This document shows, in pieces, positions 4,980-5,012 of a DNA stretch of 5,012 nucleotides. This DNA is from an uncultured Eubacteriales bacterium (lineage in GTDB: Bacteria > Bacillota > Clostridia > Oscillospirales > Feifaniaceae). Both the position numbers and the translations under genes were made by a program. The stretch is taken from assembly GCA_902474785.1 (NCBI GenBank), contig CABRXB010000107.1, positions 1-5,012 of the forward strand, given 5' to 3'. The notes under the pieces are model-generated. The model worked only from the letters and a program-made list of their open reading frames with translations. It was not told the DNA's origin and did no database searches. Positions within the stretch are counted from its first letter, which is position 1. The number at the start of each line of letters is the position of its first letter.

Positions 4980-5012
4980 ATGAAATTAGGTATCGGAGGA
5001 CCGCTACCTGAT
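4980..5012 (+). CDS. Possible 5' end of an unidentified gene
   Basis: An ATG at 4980 opens 11 codons, reading MKLGIGGPLPD, to the window edge. A purine-rich GAGGAAAGGGG (4956-4966) lies upstream, but its 13-nt spacing to the ATG is long. A second GGAGG at about 4995-4999 could instead serve a start just beyond the edge. I do not recognise the product, and the call rests only on position after a non-coding region. Confidence 0.2.
   Translation, partial: MKLGIGGPLPD

Noticed and set aside
1..5012. CRISPR arrays, tRNA or rRNA genes, complete insertion sequences
   Set aside because: No regularly spaced repeats, no tRNA T-loop or anticodon arm pattern, and no transposase frame were seen.

Overview
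The window looks like part of a GC-rich Firmicutes (Clostridia-type) chromosome with a lower-GC segment joined to it on the right. The evidence is strong AAGGAGG-type ribosome binding sites, a membrane-anchored HtrA protease linked to an OmpR/HisKA two-component pair, and a zinc-ribbon DUF1801 protein of a type common in Firmicutes. Lines sampled by eye from the left two thirds are about 55-67% G+C; inside the right-hand gene G+C is about 37%. I cannot name a genus from this.

Positions 1-3520 are one minus-strand locus, read right to left: an OmpR-family response regulator (2828-3520), a membrane HisKA histidine kinase (1116-2600), and an HtrA/DegP-like trypsin-fold protease (1-1041) whose PDZ domain is cut by the window edge. 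The catalytic residues of all three proteins are intact. The arrangement resembles the CssRS/HtrA and CiaRH/HtrA systems of Firmicutes, so the best inference is an envelope or secretion-stress circuit: the kinase senses outside the membrane, the regulator binds DNA, and the protease degrades or refolds damaged exported protein. A sigma-A-like promoter lies upstream of the regulator, and I see no convincing internal promoter, so all three may be one transcript.

The most striking non-coding object is between the regulator and kinase genes. There, 118 bases (2705-2822) can fold into a four-way cloverleaf: a 13-bp closing stem with one internal loop, and three arms of 7, 16 and 6 perfect base pairs. 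There is no T-tract, so it is not an ordinary terminator. It may be a REP/MITE-like inserted repeat or an mRNA processing/stability element that separates kinase from regulator expression.

Positions 3521-4056 are an intergenic, progressively AT-rich region. It holds the regulator promoter (minus), a divergent plus-strand promoter at 3620-3648, a weak terminator-like hairpin near 3780, and a good plus-strand promoter at 3905-3933 that serves the DUF1801 gene (4057-4452).

Positions 4453-5012 hold no convincing complete gene but are dense in inverted repeats: arms at 4502/4531, 4553/4599 and 4645/4688 (the last ending in five Ts), then a run of five smaller hairpins from 4795 to 4944, with two short direct-repeat pairs. 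This could be the 3' region and terminator of the DUF1801 transcript followed by an end, transfer or regulatory region of a mobile element. That reading is inference only. A possible gene start at 4980 runs off the right edge.
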